DNA of 64,000 nt from Prosthecobacter fusiformis. GTDB taxonomy: Bacteria; Verrucomicrobiota; Verrucomicrobiia; Verrucomicrobiales; Verrucomicrobiaceae. The notes beneath the pieces were generated by a model, which worked only from the letters and a program-made list of their open reading frames with translations, made no database searches and was not told the DNA's origin. Location of the stretch: assembly GCF_004364345.1 (NCBI RefSeq), contig NZ_SOCA01000004.1, positions 124,001 to 188,000 of the forward strand. The letters are read 5' to 3'. Shown here one piece after another: positions 47,364-55,926 of this stretch. The stretch's first letter is position 1, and each line of letters begins with the position of its first letter. A program made the position numbers and the translations under genes.

Positions 47364-50300
47364 ATGAACCCGCTGCCAAACTTTCTCCGTCAACGCCATC
47401 CGATGAGAACCACATTTGCATTTATCTCCGCCGCTGTTCTCGGCGTTCTTTTTGCCACACCCCCTACATCAACACAGGCACAAGGTTTCACCGAATCCGA
47501 CGCCGTGTTCTTTGGGGAGGTTCGCAAGGCCTCTGGGGGGCAGACATTCCTCCTCCAATCAGGAGAACTGAAGATTACCTTCGTCAATCAGACGAATTCT
47601 GCCAACCGCGTGACGTTGACGACAAGTTTGACTCCGACGGGGAATGGGGATTACAAACCCTATTCATACGCATTGAAGGTGCCGCTAGCCTACCTGCCAG
47701 AGGCTGGCCGAATGCAGGAATTTTTGTCGATCAACACACTGGCCACGAAGTTCAAGGTTGAGCAGATCACCATTGACGGCATGCCTGCCACACTACCGGA
47801 TGGCAGCTCGGATTTCTACGTGCTCAATTTTGCGAGCCGCGCCAGCCAATACCGTCTTGATCTGCTTGTTGCTGGAGAGAGCAACAGCACGGCCGAAGAT
47901 GGAATTCCTGATTGGTGGAAAACACTTTATGGACTGGCTCTCAATGCTAACATTGCCAATGACGATCCAGACGGCGACGGGTGGTCAAACCTTCAGGAGT
48001 TCCTCCGCGGTGGCAATCCCAATAAGAGCAACCGCGTCCCGCAGATGGTTACTAGCGAATTCCTTGTGCCAGAGCTGGGCGAAGCTGGCGTTTACATGCA
48101 GTTTTTAGATTCAGATACACCAGATGCCCAAATCCAGATCTCGGTGTCCACTCTTGAAAACAGTGGCTTTGAACTCAAGCTGGACGGTGTCCCTCTGGAT
48201 TCCGAAGGTCCCCAGAATCTCACGTTTGAAGACCTGAAGTCTGGCCGAGTAACAGTCGCTCATGTCAATCGCGCTGAGCGTGAGACCGCAGTTTTTATCC
48301 AGTGGAACGACGGTGGGGACATACTCACGGGACAGGTCGCTGTGCGCGCCATGATTCCAAGCACAGAAGATGGTGGCGAGTCCTCTTTGTGGCTGGACGG
48401 ATACGATCTCCCGGCGGCAGGTTCAAAAATCACGAGTTGGCAGGACCGCTCTGGGCGTGGTCGATCTGCGATGCAGCCTACGCCAGAATTTCAGCCGGTA
48501 GTGACGGAACATGCTGCGGATTTTACCACCTCTAAATCAGCACATCTCTTCTTCCAGGACTCAAGCCTGCCTGCGGGTGATCACACGGTTCTGGCTGCCT
48601 ACCAAGCTGCTGATTCTTCAGATACTGCGCAGACCGTTCTCTCGACCAATCGCGGATTCTTGCAGGTCGCCGCCACATCCCAGGCCATTTCATACCCTGG
48701 AGCTCCTGTTTACCAGATGGATGCCACCGCTGTCCGTGGCTATGAAAGCACCTCGGGAGAGATCACCACTTCGATCTTCCGGCGCCAGGCCAATGTGATG
48801 CAAAATATCTTTGGCCTCTCCTATGATGGTGAAGGCTCAGGCACCACCTCCATCGAACCTGTTTTGCCAACACTTGGGGCGAGGCGCTCTGCAGTTCCTG
48901 CGGATGTGAATCCTGTGGATCAAGCGTTGTATGGCCGGATTCAGGAAGTGCTTGTGTTTCCGACTGCCTTGCCTGAGCAAAAGCTGCGCGGAGTGAATGA
49001 TTACCTCCAGTCCAAGTGGCGTGGTGCGGTGATCTGGAATTTCAGCACCGAAATGAAAAACGTGACCCTCACAACAGGGCAGGGGAGCAATCAGCGCATC
49101 GTTCGCGGTGGTTTCGGCATTGACCAACTCTCCGGCGGTCCTGGCGACGATATCCTCTCAGGTGGTGGCGGTGACGACACGCTGACTGGAGGCCTTGGCA
49201 AGGACACTTTCATTTTTGGTGCCATCGACCTGGGACGCGACACCATTTCCGACTTCGATCCTGCTATAGATACCATTGATGTCTCGGCGCTGTTCTGGGG
49301 ACTGAGCGGGGACGCTCGCCAGTTCATCTCCGTCCGTCAGGAAAGCAATACGATCAATGGCGTGCCATCGCTGGACACAGTTCTCATCGTCCAGCGCCCA
49401 GATAGCAGCAAACTGGAGATCGTTTTGCGCCAGAAAGTCATCACGGCCACTCAGTTGATCCCGATGATTGCTGAAGGGCATATCCGTATGGGTGGGCTGA
49501 GCATCCCCACAGGTGTGCAACTCGCACTTGCCCCAGGTTCCTCGACCACCCCCCTGGACAAATCCGTGAATGGGACTTTTAAAATCAATGTGACCCGGAG
49601 TGGTGTGGGGGTTCCCGCCGCGCTTGACGTGCCTGTGGGCTTTTTCCAGGATGGAGCAGGTGGGCGTTTTGTTGTGGAAGGTGCGACCTCATCTGAAGGT
49701 TTAAGGTCTGTTGTAAGCTTTGCACGCGGGGAAACCAGCAAGACGCTCACGGTCCGCCCCTTGCCGGATCTTGATGCGCAGGGACTGTCAACCCTTCAGG
49801 TGGCAGTGCTGCCTAACTACAAGTATTCAGTGAATGGAGCTGCCGTGACCCAGGCCATTAACGACAATGCAAAAGTGTGGCTGGAAATCATTCAGCCAAA
49901 TGCACTGGCCACGCCAGCTCAGCCCGCCCGGGTGCTTGTCCATCGCAACGGCAGCGTGGCTAAAAGTTTGATTGTTGACCTACAGGTGGCAGGCACTGCC
50001 GTAAACGGCGTGACCATGACGAAGTTGCCCGCCAGCGTCACTATTCCAGTAGGCAAGACATCTTTTGAACTTCAGGTTTTAGCCCGTGCCGCAGGATTGA
50101 CTGCAGGTCCTAAGGTTGCGCTCATCAAACTTGCATCTCGGGACCGGTATCTTCTGGGCAACCCCCATGAAGGACTTGTTTATATCGGTAACACCGCACA
50201 AGAGACCAACGGTGCTGGCTTTGACCGGTGGTTAGGCTCCGTGAATGGCGGCTCCATGCAAAGCCACCAACTGCTCTCACTTACACCCGCTGCCATGCAA

Positions 50301-50954
50301 GAGTACGTTCTTGCTTATTCCTTGGGCCTCAACTCGGTTGAGCAACTTAAAAAACATCGAATGCGCTTTGATTTTATCAATTCACGGCCGGAGTTTTCAA
50401 ACCTTGGTCCGCTGAAAGCCGCCGACCTTCGCTGGACGGTGCAAGCATCGACCGATAAAGTTCAGTGGAGCGACGCCAGCACGACCTTTGCTCAATTGCA
50501 GGATACCGGAGGCGTCCGGTTAGTGGGGCCGCCGAAGGGGCTTAGCGAGAAGAGGAAATACTATCGCCTCAGTATGACCATTGATCCTGGTGTGTCGGTA
50601 GATACCAGCATGGCGCATATTGCGGATGCAAACCGCTATGGGATGAGTGGTAATGCTTCTTGGGTCACTGATCCGCTGACAGGCGAACTGGTAAGTTCCG
50701 GAAGTAAAGCTGGGGAAACCAGCCTTCTTTTGGCTGAAGTTGAGGGCCCTAAAACGATTGATTTCGAAATGGCAGTTTCGGGAGCGGGCAGCAACGATTC
50801 CTTGGTGTTCTATATTGATGGTGTTGTGCAATCTCAGACGAGGGGTGCCGTGATCAGAGTCCAACGAAGCTTCACGACCCCTGGCACCCATCTCCTCATG
50901 TGGGAATTTAAGCGTGGCACGGGCAATGCATTGATTCGTAATTTTGCTCAGTAG
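47364..50954 (+). CDS. Large secreted protein with RTX-type calcium repeats
   Basis: This 1196-residue protein starts directly after the stop of the giant gene. A second ATG at 47403 places the signal peptide (TFAFISAAVLGVLFATPP) at the N-terminus. A thrombospondin 3/dockerin-like calcium segment (DDPDGDGWSNLQEFLRGGNP) is at ~200. A LamG-like part with WLDGYDLPAAG and SWQDRSGRGRS lies at ~345-540. RTX nonapeptides (LSGGPGDDILSGGGGDDTL) with the usual following DTFIFGAIDLGRDTISDFDP lie near residues 595-635. Calx-beta-like repeats follow. RTX repeats usually accompany type I export, so their presence with a Sec signal is uncommon. It is probably calcium-binding and surface-associated. Confidence 0.78.
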   Translation: MNPLPNFLRQRHPMRTTFAFISAAVLGVLFATPPTSTQAQGFTESDAVFFGEVRKASGGQTFLLQSGELKITFVNQTNSANRVTLTTSLTPTGNGDYKPYSYALKVPLAYLPEAGRMQEFLSINTLATKFKVEQITIDGMPATLPDGSSDFYVLNFASRASQYRLDLLVAGESNSTAEDGIPDWWKTLYGLALNANIANDDPDGDGWSNLQEFLRGGNPNKSNRVPQMVTSEFLVPELGEAGVYMQFLDSDTPDAQIQISVSTLENSGFELKLDGVPLDSEGPQNLTFEDLKSGRVTVAHVNRAERETAVFIQWNDGGDILTGQVAVRAMIPSTEDGGESSLWLDGYDLPAAGSKITSWQDRSGRGRSAMQPTPEFQPVVTEHAADFTTSKSAHLFFQDSSLPAGDHTVLAAYQAADSSDTAQTVLSTNRGFLQVAATSQAISYPGAPVYQMDATAVRGYESTSGEITTSIFRRQANVMQNIFGLSYDGEGSGTTSIEPVLPTLGARRSAVPADVNPVDQALYGRIQEVLVFPTALPEQKLRGVNDYLQSKWRGAVIWNFSTEMKNVTLTTGQGSNQRIVRGGFGIDQLSGGPGDDILSGGGGDDTLTGGLGKDTFIFGAIDLGRDTISDFDPAIDTIDVSALFWGLSGDARQFISVRQESNTINGVPSLDTVLIVQRPDSSKLEIVLRQKVITATQLIPMIAEGHIRMGGLSIPTGVQLALAPGSSTTPLDKSVNGTFKINVTRSGVGVPAALDVPVGFFQDGAGGRFVVEGATSSEGLRSVVSFARGETSKTLTVRPLPDLDAQGLSTLQVAVLPNYKYSVNGAAVTQAINDNAKVWLEIIQPNALATPAQPARVLVHRNGSVAKSLIVDLQVAGTAVNGVTMTKLPASVTIPVGKTSFELQVLARAAGLTAGPKVALIKLASRDRYLLGNPHEGLVYIGNTAQETNGAGFDRWLGSVNGGSMQSHQLLSLTPAAMQEYVLAYSLGLNSVEQLKKHRMRFDFINSRPEFSNLGPLKAADLRWTVQASTDKVQWSDASTTFAQLQDTGGVRLVGPPKGLSEKRKYYRLSMTIDPGVSVDTSMAHIADANRYGMSGNASWVTDPLTGELVSSGSKAGETSLLLAEVEGPKTIDFEMAVSGAGSNDSLVFYIDGVVQSQTRGAVIRVQRSFTTPGTHLLMWEFKRGTGNALIRNFAQ

Positions 50955-50993
50955 TGCTGCTTTACCTTAGCAGCCACCTGGATCAAGAGTTTC

Positions 50994-51953
50994 ATGTCAT
51001 CGCGTTCTCCATTTTTGTTTGGCGGTCTCCTAGACAAGCATGCTGTCTTCATCCTGATGTTGCTCATCGGGATGTCCTCCTGCTCTCCTCAAAAGACGGA
51101 GGTGACTGGTGGATCACCTGATCTGGCAGATCCAGCCATCATCCAGGTCGGGTCCATTAGAGTCTCCGAATCAGACCTCGCACAGTATCTCAAAGAACAA
51201 GAAGCTGGTCGCACAGATGAGGAGACTAAAAAAAGGGGGATCAAGGAACTTGCCAGCCGCGCTCAACTTGTGCAGGCAGCTCTTGATGCGAATCTGGATC
51301 GCGACCCCATTGTTCGGGCAGAGTTCGCGAGAATTCTGGCCAATCGGTTGAAGGAGCAGCAGCTCTTCCCCAAGCTCAAAAGCATCGCCGCACCTCTTCC
51401 GGAGACACGTTTGCGCGAATTGTATAAGGCCGATGAATCTCGGTTTCGATCCAATGAAAAGCGCCAAGCAGCCGTTCTTTGGCTCAATCCCGGCAAGGAC
51501 GAGAACAGAGTAAAACAATACGAGCAAAAACTGGTTGCCGCACGGGACTGGTATTTCAAGAGCAGTGATCTCGCTCAACACCCTGAGCAGGGGTTTTCGA
51601 TGCTCGGCGTGGATCATTCAGAACATCAATCCAGCCGATACAATGGCGGCGTGTTAGGATGGCTTGAGCGCGAAGGCGGCATGGATGATTGGACGAAAGC
51701 AGTGGCAGATATCGTATTCTCATTGGACAAACCTGGAGACGTCAGTGAGGTGATTGTGCGTAATGAAGGCGTGTTTCTAGTGCGCTACATGGCCCTAAAT
51801 CCGGCATTCCTTCGGCCTTTTGAATCGGTGTCTGAAGAGCTTGAAAAGGCTGAAATCAACCGGATGAGACAGCAAGCCACAAAGGATTTTATGGACTCTT
51901 TAGCAAAGGAGTATCCAGTCCAAAATTTGCTCCCACCCTCCGCTGGCAAATAA
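50994..51953 (+). CDS. Parvulin-type peptidylprolyl isomerase lipoprotein
   Basis: This 319-residue protein has a lipoprotein signal (HAVFILMLLIGMSSC), with Cys30 as the likely lipid-modified residue. An N-terminal chaperone-like helical region (SESDLAQYLKEQEAGRTDEE and following) precedes a divergent parvulin domain (~155-280). That domain has YNGGVLGWLEREGGM, matching the GGdLGwf signature, and FSLDKPGDVSEVIVRNEGVF. It is of the SurA/PrsA type and would help folding of exported proteins. It lies 39 bp after the RTX gene on the same strand and could serve the large secreted proteins of the cluster. Confidence 0.8.
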   Translation: MSSRSPFLFGGLLDKHAVFILMLLIGMSSCSPQKTEVTGGSPDLADPAIIQVGSIRVSESDLAQYLKEQEAGRTDEETKKRGIKELASRAQLVQAALDANLDRDPIVRAEFARILANRLKEQQLFPKLKSIAAPLPETRLRELYKADESRFRSNEKRQAAVLWLNPGKDENRVKQYEQKLVAARDWYFKSSDLAQHPEQGFSMLGVDHSEHQSSRYNGGVLGWLEREGGMDDWTKAVADIVFSLDKPGDVSEVIVRNEGVFLVRYMALNPAFLRPFESVSEELEKAEINRMRQQATKDFMDSLAKEYPVQNLLPPSAGK

Positions 51954-52313
51954 ACCGGCTTTAGCACCTGCGTAGCTTTGGAGAATCAGCGGCTGATGGA
52001 ATGAAGAGATCACCTAACTCCATTGATTTCTATCCAACTTGCGGTAGTTGGCTGCCACCAGCATTTTGTCACCGTCGATTTGTCCAAGCCATTCGTAAGT
52101 CTTGTCGCATCAACTTGAAGGTGCGTGTGCGATCAGACTAGAGGGCCTCAAGGTTGATGAGCTGATAAAACCGGTTTGAGCGATGTTCCGTCTCGGGGAT
52201 GTGAAATGTTGCAAATCGCTATGGCGGGCTTCTTTTTTCAACCAGCTTAAAGGCTTGCATTCCAGGGTTCTTCGGTCTTTCAGTAACGAGCCTGAGCTGT
52301 TTCTCCGGTGACT
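51954..52313. other. Intergenic region before the ECF sigma gene
   Basis: These 360 bp hold no intact gene. On the minus strand 52014-52109 is open for about 31 codons ending in TAG and reads protein-like (YEWLGQIDGDKMLVAANYRK), with a matching stretch (TRTFKLMRQDL) in another frame just upstream. This may be a gene remnant but is too short to be sure. I found no convincing promoter. Confidence 0.3.
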
Positions 52314-53081
52314 ATGGATTTACCGCTTCCCAATTCAAATAAGAACATGCCAGAGACCGTTGGAAAGCCAAAGGAAGCTTTTAGAACGACTCGTTGGAGC
52401 ATGGTGCTCAGGGCTTCCGATTTGGGGAATGAAGCGGCGATGCAAGACATGGAGCATTTGTGTCGCGCCTGTTGGTATCCGATCTACGCTTTTGTACGGC
52501 GGCAGAATTACTCCCCCGAAGATGCCCAAGATTTGGCTCAGGGATTCTTCGCTCACGTTCTGGAAAACAATGTCCTGTCTCATGCTGATCCTGAAAGAGG
52601 GCGTTTTCGTTCCTTCTTGCTCGGTGCATTAAGGCATTTCGTGAGCAATGAAGCGCGTAAACAGAGAACCGAAAAGAGAGGAGGGAAGATCACTTTTGTG
52701 CCTTTGGAAATGGACGGAGGTGAGGAACGCTTCGAGCGTGAATTCGCTCATCCCGATTGTCCCGAAAAACTTTTTCAGCGGAACTGGGCCGAGAATCTCC
52801 TGCATCGCGCCGTGAAAGCCTTGGAAGAGGATTATGCGAGCTGTGGCAAGGCGAAGCTCTTCAATGCATTGCAGCCTTACCTCGCAAGCAGTGCCAATCC
52901 CAATTCTTATGAAGAATTGGCCAGAGAACTTGGCATGAGTACCGGCACTGTAGCTGTGTCTGTCTTCCGCATGAGGAAACGTTATGGTGAACTCCTCCGC
53001 TCGGAGATCGCGCAGACCGTTGAAGATCCCACGGACATTGAGCAAGAGATTCGTCTTCTGCTAGAGGCCGTGGCTTCTTGA
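52314..53081 (+). CDS. ECF-type RNA polymerase sigma factor
   Basis: The ATG at 52314 gives 255 residues (a GTG two codons upstream is possible). FRTTRWSMVLRASDLGNEAA begins sigma region 2, which includes WYPIYAFVRRQNYSPEDAQDLAQGFF. Region 4 is SYEELARELGMSTGTVAVSVFRMRKRY, a helix-turn-helix for the -35 element. This form, with TRWSxV at the start, is common in Planctomycetes and Verrucomicrobia. No anti-sigma factor gene is adjacent. It converges on sctU with 33 bp between stops. It is the only clear regulator near the secretion operon and the large secreted genes, but control of either is unproven. Confidence 0.82.
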   Translation: MDLPLPNSNKNMPETVGKPKEAFRTTRWSMVLRASDLGNEAAMQDMEHLCRACWYPIYAFVRRQNYSPEDAQDLAQGFFAHVLENNVLSHADPERGRFRSFLLGALRHFVSNEARKQRTEKRGGKITFVPLEMDGGEERFEREFAHPDCPEKLFQRNWAENLLHRAVKALEEDYASCGKAKLFNALQPYLASSANPNSYEELARELGMSTGTVAVSVFRMRKRYGELLRSEIAQTVEDPTDIEQEIRLLLEAVAS

Positions 53082-53114
53082 ACTCAGTCAAAACGGGCCG
53101 GTCACGGGGCTTTG

Positions 53115-54161
53115 TCAGTGCTGCTGTTCGTGAAACTCCTTCACCCAACGCAGCACCTCGGCCATCGGTTCAATCAGGTCTGCGGGCACAAAGCGGTCCA
53201 TGTCCACCTTCTCATACAAGGCGCGGGCTAACGGGATGTGTTGCATGATGGGGATGCCCTCTTGCTTCGCCACCTCGACCATCCGCCGCGCGACATAGTC
53301 CTCGCCTTTGGCCAGGACCTTGGGCATTTGATTGTCTTCTTCCTGATAATAGATGGCGATGGCGAGGTGGGTGGGATTCGTCACCACCACACTGGACTTG
53401 CGGGTGCGCTCCATGGTGTCGTTCATCACCATTTCTTGATGGAGTTGCTTGCGCTTGCCTTTGATCTCGGGGTTGCCCTCACTCTCCTTATACTCGCGCT
53501 TCACTTCATCCTTGCTCATCTTCAACTGCTTCGTGTGCTGAAACTTCTGGAAGAAGTAATCCGCTGCGGCGATCACCACATAAACCAGTGTGATGTTCAC
53601 TGCCAGAGCGCTGAGCATGGGCTTGAGAGATTGCATCACCCCTTCTTTACCTGCATAAGGAATGCGGGTGAGGGGATCAAGGGCATCCCTCGTCACGATG
53701 TAAATGAGCACGGCAATGATGATGACCTTGAGCGCGGACTTGCCAAATTCGACGAGGTTTTTCATCGAAAACATCTGCTTTGCTTTATCCAGGGGATTGA
53801 TCTTTTTTAACTCCGGTTTGATCGGCTCAAACACGAGCATAAAACCAACCTGAAAAAAATTCACCGCTATCCCCACGATCATGACCACCCCTAGCAAAGG
53901 GGCGGAGAGAAGAAGAATTTTAAAGACGATGGCGTAGAGCACCTTATCGACCACTTCACGAAAAGGCTGCGTGTAAAATTCCGTCGGCAGCGTCATGAGC
54001 GCTTTGCATTCCTCGACATAGGGAAGCCATAAGGCGGAGATGGTCACAAAGCAGGCGATCGTCAAGGCCGCTGCGTTGACGTCCTGACTCTTCGCGACCT
54101 GACCTTTCTGGCGGGCGTCGCGCAGCTTCTTCGGCGTGGGTTGCTCCGTTTTCTCGCTCAT
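53115..54161 (-). CDS. sctU: Type III secretion export apparatus switch protein SctU
   Basis: This 348-residue FlhB/YscU protein has the typical start SEKTEQPTPKKLRDARQKGQ and four membrane segments (~30-205). Its cytoplasmic domain carries the autocleavage motif NPTH at residues 262-265 (VVVTNPTHLAIAIYY). Cleavage there switches the exporter from early to later substrates. It is the last gene of the operon, 3 bp after sctT. NPTH with the EKTEQPT start favours a virulence-type or flagellar exporter; needle, rod and length-control genes upstream support a type III injectisome. Confidence 0.93.
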   Translation of the reverse strand: MSEKTEQPTPKKLRDARQKGQVAKSQDVNAAALTIACFVTISALWLPYVEECKALMTLPTEFYTQPFREVVDKVLYAIVFKILLLSAPLLGVVMIVGIAVNFFQVGFMLVFEPIKPELKKINPLDKAKQMFSMKNLVEFGKSALKVIIIAVLIYIVTRDALDPLTRIPYAGKEGVMQSLKPMLSALAVNITLVYVVIAAADYFFQKFQHTKQLKMSKDEVKREYKESEGNPEIKGKRKQLHQEMVMNDTMERTRKSSVVVTNPTHLAIAIYYQEEDNQMPKVLAKGEDYVARRMVEVAKQEGIPIMQHIPLARALYEKVDMDRFVPADLIEPMAEVLRWVKEFHEQQH

Positions 54162-54164
54162 ATC

Positions 54165-54959
54165 TCATTTGAAAAAACCTTGGTAAAAAAAGTTCCACTT
54201 CTCTGGCGTCATGATCTGACCTTTGAAGAAGTTCAGCAGGAACACGAGGTAGAAAACAATTAGCAGGGAAGCGATGCCGCTTTTCACCGGCATGGCGAGA
54301 AAGAAGACATTCAATTGCGGACTGAAGCGGTTCATTAAACCAAGTCCAAATTCTGCGATGAACATGGCTATGATGATCGGCGCCGAGTAAGTGACGATGA
54401 GTCCCATGATGCCATCCAGAAGATTCAGGCTGGCCATGGCAAAAGTGGGTTGAAACTGTGGGAAGTAGGAAAAGACAGGCCAGGTCAGGTAGCTGTCATA
54501 GACGATCGTCAGAAAGGCGGAGAACCCGCCGCCGAGGAAGAACAGCACCCCGAGCACCTTGGTAAACAATACGCCAAATAGGGAACTGCTCCCACCAGAC
54601 ATCGGATCAAACATTTCCGCCATGGAACTTCCGCGCTGGTTATCAATAAAAAAGCCGGTTCCCTCAGCAATCCAAAAAACCAGCCCGGTGCCGAAACCGA
54701 TCAACATGCCGATGGCAATTTCTTTGATCAATACTCCCAGCAGGAATAAAGGCCAGTAGCTATTTTCGGGCACTATAATTCCTGATTGCAAGGTAATAGG
54801 GATGGCCATCAGGCTAAGCGAGATGATCACTACCTGTCGCGCCATGCCTTGGATGAATTGATCACCAAAAAATGGAGAGATGAGCAAGGCCGACATCATG
54901 CGTGGCACTGTGAAGGCCACGATGAGAAAGATCGTTCGCACATCTTGCTCGTACATCAT
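54165..54959 (-). CDS. sctT: Type III secretion export apparatus protein SctT
   Basis: This 264-residue FliR/YscT membrane protein of the export gate has about six hydrophobic segments. Recognisable parts are FTVPRMMSALLISPFFGDQF near the N-terminus and the GTGFFIDNQRGSSMAEMFDP segment, which is typical for SctT. The C-terminal APIIIAMFIAEFGLGLMNRF is also conserved. It overlaps the sctS stop by 4 bp and starts with two ATG codons in a row (54959 and 54956). Confidence 0.92.
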   Translation of the reverse strand: MMYEQDVRTIFLIVAFTVPRMMSALLISPFFGDQFIQGMARQVVIISLSLMAIPITLQSGIIVPENSYWPLFLLGVLIKEIAIGMLIGFGTGLVFWIAEGTGFFIDNQRGSSMAEMFDPMSGGSSSLFGVLFTKVLGVLFFLGGGFSAFLTIVYDSYLTWPVFSYFPQFQPTFAMASLNLLDGIMGLIVTYSAPIIIAMFIAEFGLGLMNRFSPQLNVFFLAMPVKSGIASLLIVFYLVFLLNFFKGQIMTPEKWNFFYQGFFK

Positions 54960-55225
54960 CGCCGGAGAGTGGGAAAGGTGTCAAAGATATGCAACGTGAA
55001 CTTATACATCTCCGCCCCTGTCCACCCCGCTGTGAGCAGCAACACGACGGTAACAACGATCAACTTGACCGCGAAGCCCAGCGTCTGTTCTTGCACCTGG
55101 GTGAGAGCCTGGATCAAGCTAACCAACACACCTACCACCGTGGCCACGATGATGGGCGGCATAGACAGAATCAGCACCAAAATAAGGGCTTGATTGGTCG
55201 TTTCGAGAAGGAAGCTTTGGTTCAT
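54956..55225 (-). CDS. sctS: Type III secretion export apparatus protein SctS
   Basis: This 89-residue FliQ/YscS protein has two long hydrophobic helices. ALILVLILSMPPIIVATVVG and the following LVSLIQALTQVQEQTLGFAV form the conserved core of the export gate. Length and motif are canonical. It lies 20 bp after sctR and overlaps sctT by 4 bp. Confidence 0.92.
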   Translation of the reverse strand: MNQSFLLETTNQALILVLILSMPPIIVATVVGVLVSLIQALTQVQEQTLGFAVKLIVVTVVLLLTAGWTGAEMYKFTLHIFDTFPTLRR

Positions 55226-55245
55226 TTTAATAAAAAAGTAACGGA

Positions 55246-55926
55246 CTACCCACCCCCGCCTGCGGCCGGGATCACATACGTGAGAACGAGTCCATGAATC
55301 AGACGCGCCCAGCCATCAATGAGCACAAAGAGCAAAAGTTTGAAGGGCAGGGAAATGGTCATCGGTGACACCATCATCATGCCCATCGCCAAAAGGATGT
55401 TGGAGACGATGAGATCAATCGCAATGAATGGCAGGTAGAGAAGAAACCCGATTTGAAAAGCCGAGGTGAGTTCACTCACTGTGAAAGCGGGAATGAGTAC
55501 AAAGAAACTGCTGTCAGAAATCTCGATTTTCGATTTATTGCCCCACACGCGTCTAGCCGTATCGAGGAAAAACTTCTTCTCATGCGAGGAAGTGTGCCGA
55601 TCAAGAAACTCACGAATGGGCGTGCTGCCCTTTTCTAAAACCACGCGCAGCTTGGCCGCATTGAAGTCTTTGAAATCTTCGTTTTCCACGGCGGCAAAGG
55701 TTGCCTGGCCCACCGGGGCCATGATGTAGATCGTGAGAATAACGGCGATGCCATTGAGCACCATGTTGGGAGGTATTTGCTGGATACCCAAGGCATTGCG
55801 CACCAGACTGAGAACGACCACCAACTTCACATACGAGGTCGCCATGATCGCAAAAAACGGGGCCATCGAGAGCACCGCCGTCAGCAAGATCAGCGTCAAA
55901 GGATCAGGGATTTGAAAAGAAGTCAT
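55246..55926 (-). CDS. sctR: Type III secretion export apparatus protein SctR
   Basis: This 226-residue FliP/YscR protein forms the core of the export gate. TSYVKLVVVLSLVRNALGIQ and QIPPNMVLNGIAVILTIYIM near the N-terminus and FLLYLPFIAIDLIVSNILLA with MGMMMVSPMTISLPFKLLLF at the C-terminal half are family signatures. The central soluble part lies between them. The start overlaps the sctQ stop by 4 bp. Confidence 0.94.
   Translation of the reverse strand: MTSFQIPDPLTLILLTAVLSMAPFFAIMATSYVKLVVVLSLVRNALGIQQIPPNMVLNGIAVILTIYIMAPVGQATFAAVENEDFKDFNAAKLRVVLEKGSTPIREFLDRHTSSHEKKFFLDTARRVWGNKSKIEISDSSFFVLIPAFTVSELTSAFQIGFLLYLPFIAIDLIVSNILLAMGMMMVSPMTISLPFKLLLFVLIDGWARLIHGLVLTYVIPAAGGGG

Noticed and set aside
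25666..51953. Tc toxin complex with TcB/TcC partners
   Set aside because: I found no RHS repeats or TcC-type core; only the weak TcA-like outline of one protein remains, so no complete Tc complex is called.
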